From the NCBI RefSeq assembly GCF_000719135.1, contig NZ_JOEK01000006.1:124001-188000 (forward strand): DNA of 64,000 bases, in the 5' to 3' direction. Positions within the stretch are counted from its first letter, which is position 1. Each line of letters opens with the position of its first letter. Position numbers and translations under genes: made by a program. This document shows, in pieces, positions 32,611 through 41,636 of this stretch. The notes beneath the pieces were generated by a model. That model saw nothing but the letters and a program-made list of their open reading frames with translations. It searched no databases and was not told the origin of the DNA. This DNA comes from Streptomyces avicenniae. Its GTDB lineage: Bacteria; Actinomycetota; Actinomycetes; Streptomycetales; Streptomycetaceae.

Positions 32611-33555
32611 ATGCCCGCTTCCCCCCTCCCCGACCTCCCCGACGCCGACCTGTCCGACGCCGCGCTCGCCCGCTCCCTGGACGGCGGCTTCGCCAGCCAC
32701 CACGCCGACGTGGGCGACGTGCGCCTGCACTACGTCGAGGGCGGCAGCGGCTCGCCGCTGGTCCTGCTCGGCGGCTGGCCGCAGACCTGGTGGCAGTGGC
32801 ACAAGGTCATGCCCGCCCTCGCCCGCGACCACCGCGTCATCGCCGTGGACCTGCGTGGCATGGGCGCCTCGGACAAGCCCCAGGGCGGCTACGACAAGCG
32901 GACGATGGCCCGCGACATCCTCGGCCTCCTCCGGCACCTCGGCCTGGAGAGCGCCGACCTGGTCGGCCACGACATCGGCGCCATGGTCGCCTACAGCTTC
33001 GCCGCCAACCACCCGGAGGCCACCGGCCGCGTCGCCCTCCTCGACGTGCCGCACCCCGACGAGGGCTGGACGGACTTCCGGCTGCTCCCCGAGCCGGACC
33101 AGCGCGCGGACGGATCGCCCGAGCCGGGGATCCGCTCCTACCTGTGGTGGTTCGCGTTCAACCAGGTCCCGGGCCTCCCCGAGCAGTTGCTCGACGGCCG
33201 CGTCCGGCTGCTGATCGACTGGCTGTTCACGCGCCAGGCCCTCGACCCCGGCACGGTGGACGAGCGCGCGCGGCAGGTCTACACCCGCGCCTACGGGACG
33301 GCCGACGCGGTGCGCGCCGGGAACGCCTGGTACCGCGCGTTCCGGCAGGACGTCGAGGACCAGCGCGCGTACGCCCCCGTCGCCGCGCCGCTGCTCGGCC
33401 TCGGCGGCGACCTGAGCAACTACGCGTATCTGCGCGACGTCCTGCCGGGCAGGGGCACGGACGTACGCGTCGCCGAGATCGCCGACTGCGGCCACTACCT
33501 CCCCGAGGAGCAGCCGGAGGCCGTCCTCGCGGAACTGACCGCGTTCCTGTCCTGA
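32611..33555 (+). CDS. Alpha/beta hydrolase, epoxide-hydrolase/haloalkane-dehalogenase type
   Basis: A 314-residue soluble hydrolase. The HGG-like oxyanion block is LVLLGGWPQTWWQWHKVMPA, the acid motif VDLRGMGASDKPQGGYDKRT, the nucleophile Asp in VGHDIGAMVAYSFA and the catalytic His in DCGHYLPEEQPEA. The aspartate nucleophile with WPQTWW points to the epoxide hydrolase group, not a serine esterase. ATG 32611 follows GAGGACC. Likely induced through the divergent ArsR regulator. Confidence 0.88.
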   Translation: MPASPLPDLPDADLSDAALARSLDGGFASHHADVGDVRLHYVEGGSGSPLVLLGGWPQTWWQWHKVMPALARDHRVIAVDLRGMGASDKPQGGYDKRTMARDILGLLRHLGLESADLVGHDIGAMVAYSFAANHPEATGRVALLDVPHPDEGWTDFRLLPEPDQRADGSPEPGIRSYLWWFAFNQVPGLPEQLLDGRVRLLIDWLFTRQALDPGTVDERARQVYTRAYGTADAVRAGNAWYRAFRQDVEDQRAYAPVAAPLLGLGGDLSNYAYLRDVLPGRGTDVRVAEIADCGHYLPEEQPEAVLAELTAFLS

Positions 33556-33613
33556 GCAGGACCGGCCCGAAATTCGGGCGCGCCGCGGCGTGTTCACGCA
33601 GTACGGTCCGGCG

Positions 33614-34354
33614 ATGGACGAGACGGACGGTTACTTCGGAGAGCGTGTCGCGGCGGCCTACGACCGGTCGTCGGCGGAGATGTTCGCCCCCGGCGCCGTG
33701 GACCCGGCGGTCGATCTGCTGGCGGAGCTGGCGGGCGGGGGCCGGGCGCTGGAGTTCGGCGTCGGGACGGGACGGCTGGCGCTGCCCCTGGCGGGCAGGG
33801 GCGTCGAGGTCCACGGCATCGACCTGTCACGGGCGATGGTCGCCAGGCTGCGCGCCAAGCCGGGCGGGGAGGCGGTCGGCGTCACGATCGGCGACTTCGC
33901 GACGACACGGGTGGCGGGGACGTTCTCCGTCGTCTACCTGGTCTTCAACACGATCATGAACCTGACGACGCAGGCGGCGCAGGTGGCCGCCTTCCGCAAC
34001 GCGGCGGCGCACCTGGCCCCCGGCGGCACGTTCGCCGTCGAGGTCCTGGTGCCCGAGCTGCGCAGGCTCCCGGCCGGGCAGACCGTGGTGCCGTTCCATG
34101 TGAGCCCGACGCGCTGGGCGTTCGACATCTACGACGTCGCGACCCAGGCGACCAGCTCGAACTACGTCGAGGTCGTGGACGGCCGCGGCGAGTACCGGTC
34201 GATCCCGTTCCGGTACGTGTGGCCGTCGGAGCTCGACCTGATGGCCCAGCTCGCCGGGCTGCGGCCGTACGGGCGCTGGGAGGGCTGGACGCGCGAGCCG
34301 TTCACGAGCGAGAGCACGCGGCACGTGTCCGTCTGGGAGAAACCGGCCGCCTGA
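33614..34354 (+). CDS. Class I SAM-dependent methyltransferase
   Basis: A 246-residue methyltransferase: ALEFGVGTGRLALPLAGRGV (motif I), VHGIDLSRAMVARL (motif II) and VVYLVFNTIMNLTTQAAQVA. The substrate is not known. TACGGT at 33602-33607, seven bases before ATG 33614, and the lack of a ribosome site suggest a leaderless transcript; GTG 33590 is possible but less well placed. It follows the hydrolase by 58 bp. Confidence 0.88.
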   Translation: MDETDGYFGERVAAAYDRSSAEMFAPGAVDPAVDLLAELAGGGRALEFGVGTGRLALPLAGRGVEVHGIDLSRAMVARLRAKPGGEAVGVTIGDFATTRVAGTFSVVYLVFNTIMNLTTQAAQVAAFRNAAAHLAPGGTFAVEVLVPELRRLPAGQTVVPFHVSPTRWAFDIYDVATQATSSNYVEVVDGRGEYRSIPFRYVWPSELDLMAQLAGLRPYGRWEGWTREPFTSESTRHVSVWEKPAA

Positions 34355-34360
34355 CCGGCG

Positions 34361-35350
34361 TCAGGAGGCGACGGCCTCGGCGGCCGGGACCGCCGGGGCC
34401 GTCACACAGGCGCGCAGTTCGCGCTCGGCCGCGTTGCCGCCGCTGCACATCACGCCGATCGTGCGTCCTGGGATGCGGTCCCGGTGCGTGAGGACGGCGG
34501 CCAGCGCGGTGGCGCCCGCGCCCTCGGCGAGCGTGTGGACGTCCCGCATCATGCGCCACTGCGCGTCCGCGATCTGCTCGTCGGTGACCAGCAGGAAGTC
34601 CGCCAGGTGCTCCCGCATGAGGCCCTGCGTCAGCGCGAAGGCGCAGCCGGTCGCCAGGCCCTCGACGCGCGTGCGGTTCGGCCGGGTCAGCAGCTCGCCC
34701 GCGCGCCACGAGTCGTGGGCGGCGGGCGAGGCGGCGGCCTGCACGGCGACGACGCGGCAGTGCGGCGCGACGGCCGCCGCCGCCAGACAGGCCGCCGCCG
34801 CCCCGCTGCCCCCGCCGACCGGCACGACGACCGTGTCCAGGCCCGGGGCCTGCTCGAACATCTCCAGGTACGCGGTCGCGACCCCCGCGACGAGTGCGGG
34901 CTCGTCGCCCGCGCTGATGAGCCGCATGCCGCGCGCGCGTGCCAGGTCGGCGGCGTGCCCGGCCGCCTCCGTCATGTCGGCGCCGTGCTCGACCAGTTCG
35001 GCGCCCAGGGCGCGCACGGCGGCGGCCTTGGCCGGGTTGGGGGCGGCGGGCATGACGATGACGCACGGCGCGCCGAGGCGGGCGGCGGCGTACGCGAGGG
35101 ACTGCGCGTGGTTGCCCGTCGAGTAGCCGACGATGCCACGGGCCCGCTCCTGCGGCGACATGCCCGCGAGGAGCGTGAGGCCGCCGCGCACCTTGAAGGC
35201 GCCGGTCGGCTGGACGTTCTCGTGCTTGACGAGCACGGTGGCGCCCACGGCGGCGTCGAGCGCCGGGTAGGACCACATCGGGGTCGGCGGGAGGTGGTCG
35301 GCCAGCAGGCGGCGGGCGTGGAGCGCGTCGGTGATGGTCGGTGCTCGCAT
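34361..35350 (-). CDS. PLP-dependent threonine/serine dehydratase-like enzyme
   Basis: A 329-residue fold-type II PLP enzyme. PLP-Lys is in PTGAFKVRGGL, SSGNHAQ is changed to YSTGNHAQSLAYAA, the phosphate loop is VVPVGGGSGAAAACL, and the C-terminal SGGN is VMCSGGNAAERELR. It has no regulatory ACT domain, so it resembles catabolic dehydratases or serine racemase. Divergent from a LysR gene that probably regulates it. Confidence 0.88.
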   Translation of the reverse strand: MRAPTITDALHARRLLADHLPPTPMWSYPALDAAVGATVLVKHENVQPTGAFKVRGGLTLLAGMSPQERARGIVGYSTGNHAQSLAYAAARLGAPCVIVMPAAPNPAKAAAVRALGAELVEHGADMTEAAGHAADLARARGMRLISAGDEPALVAGVATAYLEMFEQAPGLDTVVVPVGGGSGAAAACLAAAAVAPHCRVVAVQAAASPAAHDSWRAGELLTRPNRTRVEGLATGCAFALTQGLMREHLADFLLVTDEQIADAQWRMMRDVHTLAEGAGATALAAVLTHRDRIPGRTIGVMCSGGNAAERELRACVTAPAVPAAEAVAS

Positions 35351-35444
35351 GCCTCCAGCATGCGCGGCGAGGGACCGATAGATCTAATGCCGGTTTTCTC
35401 GACTTTCATCGATACCGTCTATGGATGCGGGCTACGCTGCGGGA

Positions 35445-36347
35445 ATGCTGGATCTGACACGGTTGCGGGTGCTCGTCGCCGTCGCGCGGGAGGGCTCCGT
35501 CACGGCGGCGGCCGAGGCGCTGCACTACGCCCAGCCGTCCGTGAGCCATCACCTGGCGAAGCTGGAGGCCGAGGCGGGGGTGCCGCTGGTGCGCCGGGCC
35601 GGGCGCGGCGTCCTGCTGACGGACGCGGGCCTGCTGCTCGTCGCGCGCGCCGAGGAGATCCTCGGCCGGGTGGAGGCGGCGCGGGCCGAGCTGGCGGCGC
35701 ACGCGGGGCTGCGTACGGGCCGGGTGCGGCTGGCGGCGTTCCCCTCGGCGCTCGCCACGCTGGTGCCCGACGCGGCGGCGCGGCTGGCGGCCGACCACCC
35801 GGGGGTCGCGCTGGCACTGACCGAGGCCGAGCCGCCCGAGGCGCTGACCGCGCTGCGGAACGCCGACGTGGACGCGGCGCTGATCTTCGAGCACGACGAC
35901 CCGCTGCCCGGCGACCGCCGCAACACGACCGTCCTCCCGCTGCTGGACGAGCCGATGTACGTCGTGACCCCCGCCGCGCGGCGCTGGCCGGGAGCGGGGG
36001 GCGACCTGGCGACGTACCGGGCCGAGAACTGGATCGCCGGGTGCGAGCGCTGCCGCCTGCACCTGGTCGCGATGTGCGGCGGCCTCGGCTTCGAGCCGCG
36101 CATCACGTTCGAGACGGACGACCATGTGGCGGTGCAGGCGCTGGTGGCGGCGGGGCTCGGCGTGAGCGTGCTGCCCGGCCTGGCGCTGCGGGCGCACCGG
36201 CAGGACGGCGTGCGGATCGGCCGTCTCCCGGCCGACCGGCGGCGGATCTCCGTCGCCTACTACGGCGCGCCCCCGGCCCCCGCACCGGTGACGGCGCTGG
36301 TCGGCGCGCTGACGGCGGCGGTGGAGGTGCTGACCGACTGGCCGTGA
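35445..36347 (+). CDS. LysR-family transcriptional regulator
   Basis: A 300-residue regulator: LDLTRLRVLVAVAREGSVTA, AAEALHYAQPSVSHHLAKLE give the winged helix (residues 2-60), followed by the periplasmic-binding-like effector domain from about residue 90. ATG 35445 is taken because family alignments start at MLDLTRL; an ATG at 35421 is possible. The 94-bp divergent gap to the dehydratase gene contains ATAGATCTA and ATCGATACCGTCTATGGAT, compatible with LysR-type sites. Confidence 0.88.
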   Translation: MLDLTRLRVLVAVAREGSVTAAAEALHYAQPSVSHHLAKLEAEAGVPLVRRAGRGVLLTDAGLLLVARAEEILGRVEAARAELAAHAGLRTGRVRLAAFPSALATLVPDAAARLAADHPGVALALTEAEPPEALTALRNADVDAALIFEHDDPLPGDRRNTTVLPLLDEPMYVVTPAARRWPGAGGDLATYRAENWIAGCERCRLHLVAMCGGLGFEPRITFETDDHVAVQALVAAGLGVSVLPGLALRAHRQDGVRIGRLPADRRRISVAYYGAPPAPAPVTALVGALTAAVEVLTDWP

Positions 36348-36380
36348 CGGTGGCCGGCGCGGGGCGGCGGCCGGACGTGA

Positions 36381-36415
36381 GGCAGCCCGCCCCTGTGGCG
36401 GGGGGGCGGGCTGCC
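36381..36415. terminator. Bidirectional hairpin terminator between LysR and HtaA genes
   Basis: GGCAGCCCGCCCC (36381-36393) and GGGGCGGGCTGCC (36403-36415) are perfect 13-bp complements with a nine-base loop, lying between two convergent genes. Confidence 0.7.
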
Positions 36416-36443
36416 GGTCGGTGCGGGTCGTGCGTCGTACGGG

Positions 36444-37925
36444 TCAGGCGGTGCGGCGGCGCGTGGCCGTGCGCCGCAGGAGGACGCCGCCCGCCGCGAG
36501 GGCCGCCGCCGTGCTCAGCGCGGCTGCCGCGCCGATCCCGGCGCCGGTGCTGGCGAGGGCGCCGCCGGTCGCGCCGCCCTGCGGGGAGGCGCCGCCGGTA
36601 CCGCCGGTGCCGCCGGTACCACCCGCGCCACCCGCGCCGCCGTCGTCGTCACCGCCGCCGGGCCCGGCCGGGGGCACGGTGGCGTCGTCGCTGAGGGTGA
36701 CGCGGACGCTGACCGGGTCGAGCGCGGTGCCCGCCGGGTACATCGGCGTGCCGTTGTACTCGAACGCCTGGGCGCCGTCCGCCGTGAGCGTGGCCGGGAG
36801 CGCGTCGAGGGTGAGGACGTCGCCGTCCGCCGTCAACGCGCCTTCGGGCACGTCGAGTTCGGCGACGGTGATGTCGTCGTACTCGGTGACCTCGCCGCTC
36901 TCGGCGTCCGTCGCGGCCACGTCGGCGACGAGGGAGCCCTCGGTGCCGTCGAGGTCCACGTTCAGGTCGCTGAAGGTGAGGTCGAGCGCGCCGTGGTGGC
37001 CGGTGAAGCGGACGCTGCCGTCGAAGCCCGCCTCCAGCGCTGGGGCGGCCTCGTCGAAGGCGCCCTCGGCGTTCGGGAAGCTGTAGCCGGACGCGTTCTC
37101 CGTGGCGCCGCCGGTGAGTTCGACGCTGCCGCCCGCGATCGGGCCGGTGATGTAGGAGCGGAACGACGCCTTGACGCCCCAGTCCAGGGTGCCGTCGTGG
37201 ACGACGCCCGGGTCTTCCGCGTCACCGGGGTCGGTCGGATCGGTCGGATCGGTCGGGTCCGTGGGGTCCGTCGGATCGGTCGGATCCGTCGGCTCCTCCT
37301 CCACCGGCGACACCGTCAGCGTCGCCGGGTCGAGGACGGTGCCCTCGGCGTACATCGGCGTGCCGTTGTACTCGAACGCCTCCGCGCCGCCCGCCGTCAG
37401 CGTGGCGGGTATGTTCGCGAACACCATCGCGCCGCCCTCGCCCGAGCCCGGCCGGATGCCGGTCAGGTCCAGGGTGGCGAACTCGACGTCCTGCGTCGTC
37501 TCGCCCGCGACCGTCACGTCCGCGACGATCGCGCCGCCGGTGCCCTCGGTCTCGACGCGCAGGTCGGACAGGCCGAGGTCGAGTTCGCCGTGGTGGCCCT
37601 CGAAGTGCACGCCGCCCTCGAAGGCGGTGTCCACGCCGTGCGTCGCCAGGTCGTAGCTGCCGGTGCCGCCGGTGAACCGGAAGGTGCCGTCCGTGTTGCG
37701 CTCGGCGCCGTCCGCCACCGTGATCTGGCCGTTGGCGATGGGGCTGGTGATGTAGTTGCGGAACGAGGCTTTCAGGCCCCAGTCGAGCGTGCCGTCGGTC
37801 AGGCCGATGGTGGTCGGCGGGGCGGCGGGGGCGGCGGGGGCCGCCAGCGCCGGGCCCGCGAAGGCGGTCACGCCGAGCACCGTCGCCGTGGCGGCGGTGA
37901 GCAGCAGGGATCTGTTCCGGGTCAT
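36444..37925 (-). CDS. htaA: Cell-wall-anchored heme-binding protein with two HtaA domains and LAXTG sorting signal
   Basis: A 493-residue surface protein. A Sec signal (TAFAGPALA cleavage near residue 29) is followed by HtaA domain 1 (about 43-208, begins LDWGLKASFRNYITSPIANG) and a TDP-repeat linker (about 215-240). HtaA domain 2 (about 247-410, LDWGVKASFRSYITGPIAGG) precedes a Gly-rich spacer, the sorting motif LASTG near residue 457, a membrane helix and RRTATRRRTA. LAXTG is the substrate motif of class E sortases in Streptomyces, so it should be covalently linked to peptidoglycan. HtaA domains bind heme in Corynebacterium. Its ATG overlaps the stop of the upstream HtaA gene (ATGA), so the two are translationally coupled. 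Confidence 0.9.
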   Translation of the reverse strand: MTRNRSLLLTAATATVLGVTAFAGPALAAPAAPAAPPTTIGLTDGTLDWGLKASFRNYITSPIANGQITVADGAERNTDGTFRFTGGTGSYDLATHGVDTAFEGGVHFEGHHGELDLGLSDLRVETEGTGGAIVADVTVAGETTQDVEFATLDLTGIRPGSGEGGAMVFANIPATLTAGGAEAFEYNGTPMYAEGTVLDPATLTVSPVEEEPTDPTDPTDPTDPTDPTDPTDPGDAEDPGVVHDGTLDWGVKASFRSYITGPIAGGSVELTGGATENASGYSFPNAEGAFDEAAPALEAGFDGSVRFTGHHGALDLTFSDLNVDLDGTEGSLVADVAATDAESGEVTEYDDITVAELDVPEGALTADGDVLTLDALPATLTADGAQAFEYNGTPMYPAGTALDPVSVRVTLSDDATVPPAGPGGGDDDGGAGGAGGTGGTGGTGGASPQGGATGGALASTGAGIGAAAALSTAAALAAGGVLLRRTATRRRTA

Positions 37926-39370
37926 GACGGGTCGTTCTCCTCGGGTGTGGTCGCGACGCGCGGCGCACGGCGGCTGCGTCGGGTGAGAGTGACGGCTGCG
38001 GCGGCGAGGACGAGCAGTGCGCCCACGCCGGTCGCGATGAGGGCGACCGGGGTACCGCCCGTGTCCTCCGACGCGTTCTCGGTGTCGGTGGCAGCGGGTG
38101 CGGGGTCGTCCGTTGGGGTGGGTTCTGGTGCCTGGGCATCGACGGGGTCGCTGCCGAGGTCGGGGAGCGCGGGGAGTTCCGCGCCGTCGTCGAGGGCGAC
38201 GGCGAGGGTGAGCGGGTCCATGGCGGCGCCCGCCTGGTAGAGGCCGCCGAACGCCTCGGCGCCCTCCTCGGTGAGCGTCGCGGGCACCTCGGCGAGCAGC
38301 AGCAGGCCGTCGTCCGGGGTGAGGGCGTCGGTGGCGGCGGGAAAGGTGACCAGCGGCCGGTCCTCGGCGGTGTCCCCGCCGGTGGTGACGTCGGCGGCGA
38401 GCGTGCCGGTGCCGTCCGCGACGGTGACGGTGACGCCGCCGAGCGTCAGGTCGAGGTCCGTGCCGGTGAAGGTGACCGTCCCGGCGAACGCGGCGTCCAG
38501 CGTCCCGGCTTCGGGGTCGGCCGTGCCCTCGCCCTCGGGGAAGCGGAAGACTGCGCCGCCGTCCTCGGCGCCGTCGCCGAGCTCCCAGCCGCCTTGGGCG
38601 ATGGTGCCGCTGACGTACTCGCGGAAGGTGCGGCGGACGCCCCAGTCCACGGCGGCGGTGGCGAACGCCGCCTCGCCGCCCGGCTCCTCCTCGTCCTCGC
38701 CCGTGTCGGCGGGCGGCTCGTCCGTGGGGTCCTGCGTCGGCTCGGCGGGCTCGGGGGCGGTGCTGTCGGCGCTGAGCGTCACCGGGTCGAGCGCGTCGCC
38801 CGCCGCGTAGTACCCGGCGAAGGCGACGGCGCCCTCGGCGGTGAGCGTGGCCGGGATGCCGGTGACGGCGATGCCGGTGCCGCCGCGCAGGTCGATGCCG
38901 CCGAGGTCGAGCGAGGCCAGCGGCACCTGGCGGCTGTCGGTGATCGCGCCGCTCTCCCGGTCCTTGCTGCGCATGTCGGCGTAGAGGGTGCCCGAGCCGC
39001 CGGAGACGGAGACGGACGGATTGCTGATGGTGAGGTCGAGTTGGAGGTTGCCGTCCGCCTCCTGGTGCCCGGTGAAGCGCACGCCGCCCTGGTAGCGCGC
39101 CGTGAACGCGCCGCTGTCCGGGTCGTACGTGCCCTGCGCGGAGTGGAAGCGGAACTGGCTCTGGCCGACCGTGGAGGCGCCCCCGTTCAGGCTCCAGCTG
39201 CCCTGGGCGATCGGGCCGGTGATATAGGTCTGGAACGAGGACTTGACGCCCCAGTCCAACCGGCCCCCGGCGATCGTCCGTTCGGCCGCCTGCGCCGTGC
39301 CGGGCAGCAGGGCCGCGAACAGGGCGGCCAGCAGCGCGCAGGCGCACAGCCGCAGAGTTCTGGGCAGCAT
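37922..39370 (-). CDS. htaA: Membrane-anchored heme-binding protein with two HtaA domains
   Basis: A 482-residue secreted protein. The signal peptide ends LLPGTAQAAE (about residue 29). HtaA domain 1 covers about 33-200 (LDWGVKSSFQTYITGPIAQG), then an acidic Pro-rich linker (about 205-237). HtaA domain 2 covers about 240-395 (VDWGVRRTFREYVSGTIAQG), followed by a Pro/Thr/Asp-rich stalk. A C-terminal membrane helix (VALIATGVGALLVLAAAAVT) precedes RRSRR. It has no LAXTG, so it stays membrane-bound, unlike its downstream partner. ATG 39370 follows GGGAGG. First gene behind the iron box, divergent from hmuTUV; expected to pass heme from the wall protein to HmuT. Confidence 0.9.
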   Translation of the reverse strand: MLPRTLRLCACALLAALFAALLPGTAQAAERTIAGGRLDWGVKSSFQTYITGPIAQGSWSLNGGASTVGQSQFRFHSAQGTYDPDSGAFTARYQGGVRFTGHQEADGNLQLDLTISNPSVSVSGGSGTLYADMRSKDRESGAITDSRQVPLASLDLGGIDLRGGTGIAVTGIPATLTAEGAVAFAGYYAAGDALDPVTLSADSTAPEPAEPTQDPTDEPPADTGEDEEEPGGEAAFATAAVDWGVRRTFREYVSGTIAQGGWELGDGAEDGGAVFRFPEGEGTADPEAGTLDAAFAGTVTFTGTDLDLTLGGVTVTVADGTGTLAADVTTGGDTAEDRPLVTFPAATDALTPDDGLLLLAEVPATLTEEGAEAFGGLYQAGAAMDPLTLAVALDDGAELPALPDLGSDPVDAQAPEPTPTDDPAPAATDTENASEDTGGTPVALIATGVGALLVLAAAAVTLTRRSRRAPRVATTPEENDPS

Positions 39371-39416
39371 CGAGAAGTCCTCCCTGGTGGACCGGACACG
39401 GACGCCGGGCGTGAAG

Positions 39417-39435
39417 TGAGGTTAGGCTAACCTAA
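39417..39435. promoter_or_regulatory. Iron box between htaA genes and hmuTUV
   Basis: TGAGGTTAGGCTAACCTAA matches 18 of 19 positions of the DtxR/IdeR/DmdR consensus TWAGGTWAGSCTWACCTWA. It sits 46 bp before the htaA start and 60 bp before hmuT, so one operator can serve both divergent transcripts. Iron-dependent repression is inferred from established DmdR1/IdeR biology. Confidence 0.88.
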
Positions 39436-39495
39436 CAGTCGCATGATGCGAACACGGTCCTCCTGCGGGACGCGAAGTGAAGGGGTGCGGAACCG

Positions 39496-40509
39496 GTGAA
39501 GCGCCACTCTCGGGGAACTCTCGCCGCGCTGCTGGCCGTCGGCCTGCTGGTCGGCGGCTGCGGCGGCGGTGACAGCGGGGGCGGGGACGGGGACGGCGGC
39601 AGCGCCGTGACGGCCCTCGTGGACCGCGTCGAACCGCTCGACGGCCCCCCGCCCACGCCGGAACTGCCGGTGACGGTCCCCTCGTCGGACGGCGGCGAGG
39701 TCACCGTCGAGGCGGCGGACCGCATCGTGCCGCTGTCGGGGTCGCTCTCCGAGATCGTCTGGACGCTCGGCCTCGGCGACCGCGTCGTCGCCCGCGACGT
39801 GACCGCCACCTTCGAACAGGCTTCGGAACTCCCGGTGGTGACCCGCGGTCACGACGTCTCGGCCGAGGGCGTCCTGTCCCTGCACCCCGACGTCGTGCTC
39901 GCCGAATCGACCACCGGGCCCGCCGAGTCGATCGACCAGATCAGGGCGGCGGGCATCCCCGTCGTCGTCCTGGACGCCGCGCTGTCGCTGGACGACGTCG
40001 CGCCCCGCATCGACGCGGTCGCGGCGGCGCTCGGCGTGCCGGGCGCGGGCGACGAGCTGAACGACCGCACGGCGGAGCGCATCGCGGCGGCGCAGGAGGG
40101 CATCCCGGCGGACGGCGACCGGCCGCGCGTCGCGTTCCTCTACCTGCGCGGCACCGCGTCCGTCTACCTCCTCGGCGGCTCCGAGTCGGGCGCCGTCTCG
40201 CTGATCGAGGCGGCGGGCGGCGTGGACGCGGGCTCCGAGTCCGGCCTCGAGAAGGACTTCACGCCCATCACCAGCGAGGCCCTGGCCGCCGCCGCGCCCG
40301 ACGTGATCCTCGTGATGACCAAGGGGCTCGACTCGGTCGGCGGCGTGGACGGCCTGCTGGAGATCCCCGGCGTCGCGCAGACCCCGGCCGGGATGGACCG
40401 CCGCGTCGCGTCCGTCGAGGACGGCATGCTCCTCAACTACGGCCCGCGCACGGACGAGGTGCTGGCGTCGCTCGCCGAACAGCTCCACCAGGGCGGCGTG
40501 GCGGGATGA
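39496..40509 (+). CDS. hmuT: Heme ABC transporter substrate-binding lipoprotein HmuT
   Basis: A 337-residue lipoprotein with lipobox LVGGC (Cys22), a Gly/Asp-rich tether, then a type III (BtuF/ChuT-like) binding domain. Family blocks are RIVPLSGSLSEIVWTLGLGD, VVARDVTATFEQASELPVVT, PDVVLAESTTGP and LEIPGVAQTPAG. GTG 39496 fits the family length. The downstream permease gene starts inside its stop (ATGA). With adjacent HtaA proteins the ligand is very likely heme. Confidence 0.92.
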   Translation: MKRHSRGTLAALLAVGLLVGGCGGGDSGGGDGDGGSAVTALVDRVEPLDGPPPTPELPVTVPSSDGGEVTVEAADRIVPLSGSLSEIVWTLGLGDRVVARDVTATFEQASELPVVTRGHDVSAEGVLSLHPDVVLAESTTGPAESIDQIRAAGIPVVVLDAALSLDDVAPRIDAVAAALGVPGAGDELNDRTAERIAAAQEGIPADGDRPRVAFLYLRGTASVYLLGGSESGAVSLIEAAGGVDAGSESGLEKDFTPITSEALAAAAPDVILVMTKGLDSVGGVDGLLEIPGVAQTPAGMDRRVASVEDGMLLNYGPRTDEVLASLAEQLHQGGVAG

Positions 40510-41636
40510 CCGGCACGGAACACGCCCCCGCCCCGGGGGCCTTCCCGTCCGCAGCGGCGGAGGAGGCGCGGCGGGAGCCGCCGCCCCGGGAACGCCCCCG
40601 CGCCCGCGTCCTCGTCCGGCAGACGCTGCTGCTCACCGGCCTGACGTCCGCGCTGGTCGTCATGGCGCTGGTCTCCGCGTCGGTCGGCGCGTACGACATC
40701 CCGCTGCCCGACCTGCTGGCGTCCGTCGCGCACCGCCTCGGCGCGGGCGGCGAGCCGCTCGACCGGGTCGGCGAGAGCGTGCTGTGGGACGTACGGCTGC
40801 CGCGCGTCGTGCTGGCCCTGCTGGTCGGGGCGTCGCTCGGCTGCGCGGGGACGCTGATGCAGGGCGTGTTCGGCAATCCGCTGGCCGAGCCCGCCGTCAT
40901 CGGCATCTCGCCCGGCGCGGCGGTCGGCGCGGTCGCCGCCATCGCGTTCGGCCTCGACTTCCTCGGCAACTGGACGCTCACCGTCTTCGCGTTCCTCGCC
41001 GGGCTCGGCACCGTCCTGATCGTCTACACCCTCTCCCGCTCGGGCGGGCGCACCGAGGTCGTGACGCTCATCCTCACCGGCATCGCCGTCAACGCGTTCG
41101 CGATGGCGCTGATCGGCCTGTTCATCTTCTTCGCGGACAACGCGCAGGTCACGCAGATCACGTTCTGGCAGCTCGGCTCCCTCGCACAGGCGACCTGGCC
41201 GACGGTCCTCGCCGTCCTGCCGTGCGCCGCGCTCGGGCTGCTGCTGGCGCCCGCGTACGCCCGGCGGCTCGACCTGCTGGCCCTCGGCGAGCGGCCCGCG
41301 CGGCACCTGGGCGTGGACGTGGAGCGGCTGCGGCTCGTCCTCGTGCTGCTGGTCGCGCTGCTGACGGCGGCGGCGGTCGCGGTGGCGGGCGTCATCGGCT
41401 TCGTCGGCCTGGTCGTGCCGCATCTGCTGCGGATGGTGGCCGGCCCCGGGCACCGCTTCCTCATCCCGGCCGCCGCCCTGGGCGGCGCGCTGGTGCTGCT
41501 GTCGGCCGACCTGTTCGCGCGGACGGCGGCGCAGCCCGCCGAACTGCCGCTCGGCGTGCTGACGGCGCTGCTCGGCAGCCCGTTCTTCTTCTGGCTGCTG
41601 CGCAGGACCCGTAACCGGCAGGGAGGCTGGGCGTGA
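40506..41636 (+). CDS. hmuU: Heme/iron ABC transporter permease HmuU (FecCD family)
   Basis: A 376-residue permease with about ten membrane helices after a 40-residue charged N-terminus. FecCD signatures include DVRLPRVVLALLVGASLGCA, GTLMQGVFGNPLAEPAVIGI, the ATPase-docking region near LGEXPARHLGVDVERL and VIGFVGLVVPHLLRMVAGPG. It overlaps hmuT by 4 bp and hmuV by 4 bp, so the three subunits are translationally coupled. Confidence 0.93.
   Translation: MTGTEHAPAPGAFPSAAAEEARREPPPRERPRARVLVRQTLLLTGLTSALVVMALVSASVGAYDIPLPDLLASVAHRLGAGGEPLDRVGESVLWDVRLPRVVLALLVGASLGCAGTLMQGVFGNPLAEPAVIGISPGAAVGAVAAIAFGLDFLGNWTLTVFAFLAGLGTVLIVYTLSRSGGRTEVVTLILTGIAVNAFAMALIGLFIFFADNAQVTQITFWQLGSLAQATWPTVLAVLPCAALGLLLAPAYARRLDLLALGERPARHLGVDVERLRLVLVLLVALLTAAAVAVAGVIGFVGLVVPHLLRMVAGPGHRFLIPAAALGGALVLLSADLFARTAAQPAELPLGVLTALLGSPFFFWLLRRTRNRQGGWA

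Noticed and set aside
37926..39347. Upstream extension of the LASTG HtaA protein into one 967-residue protein
   Set aside because: The signal peptide at MTRNRSLLLTAATATVLGV marks the true start; the extension is the shadow of the first HtaA gene.
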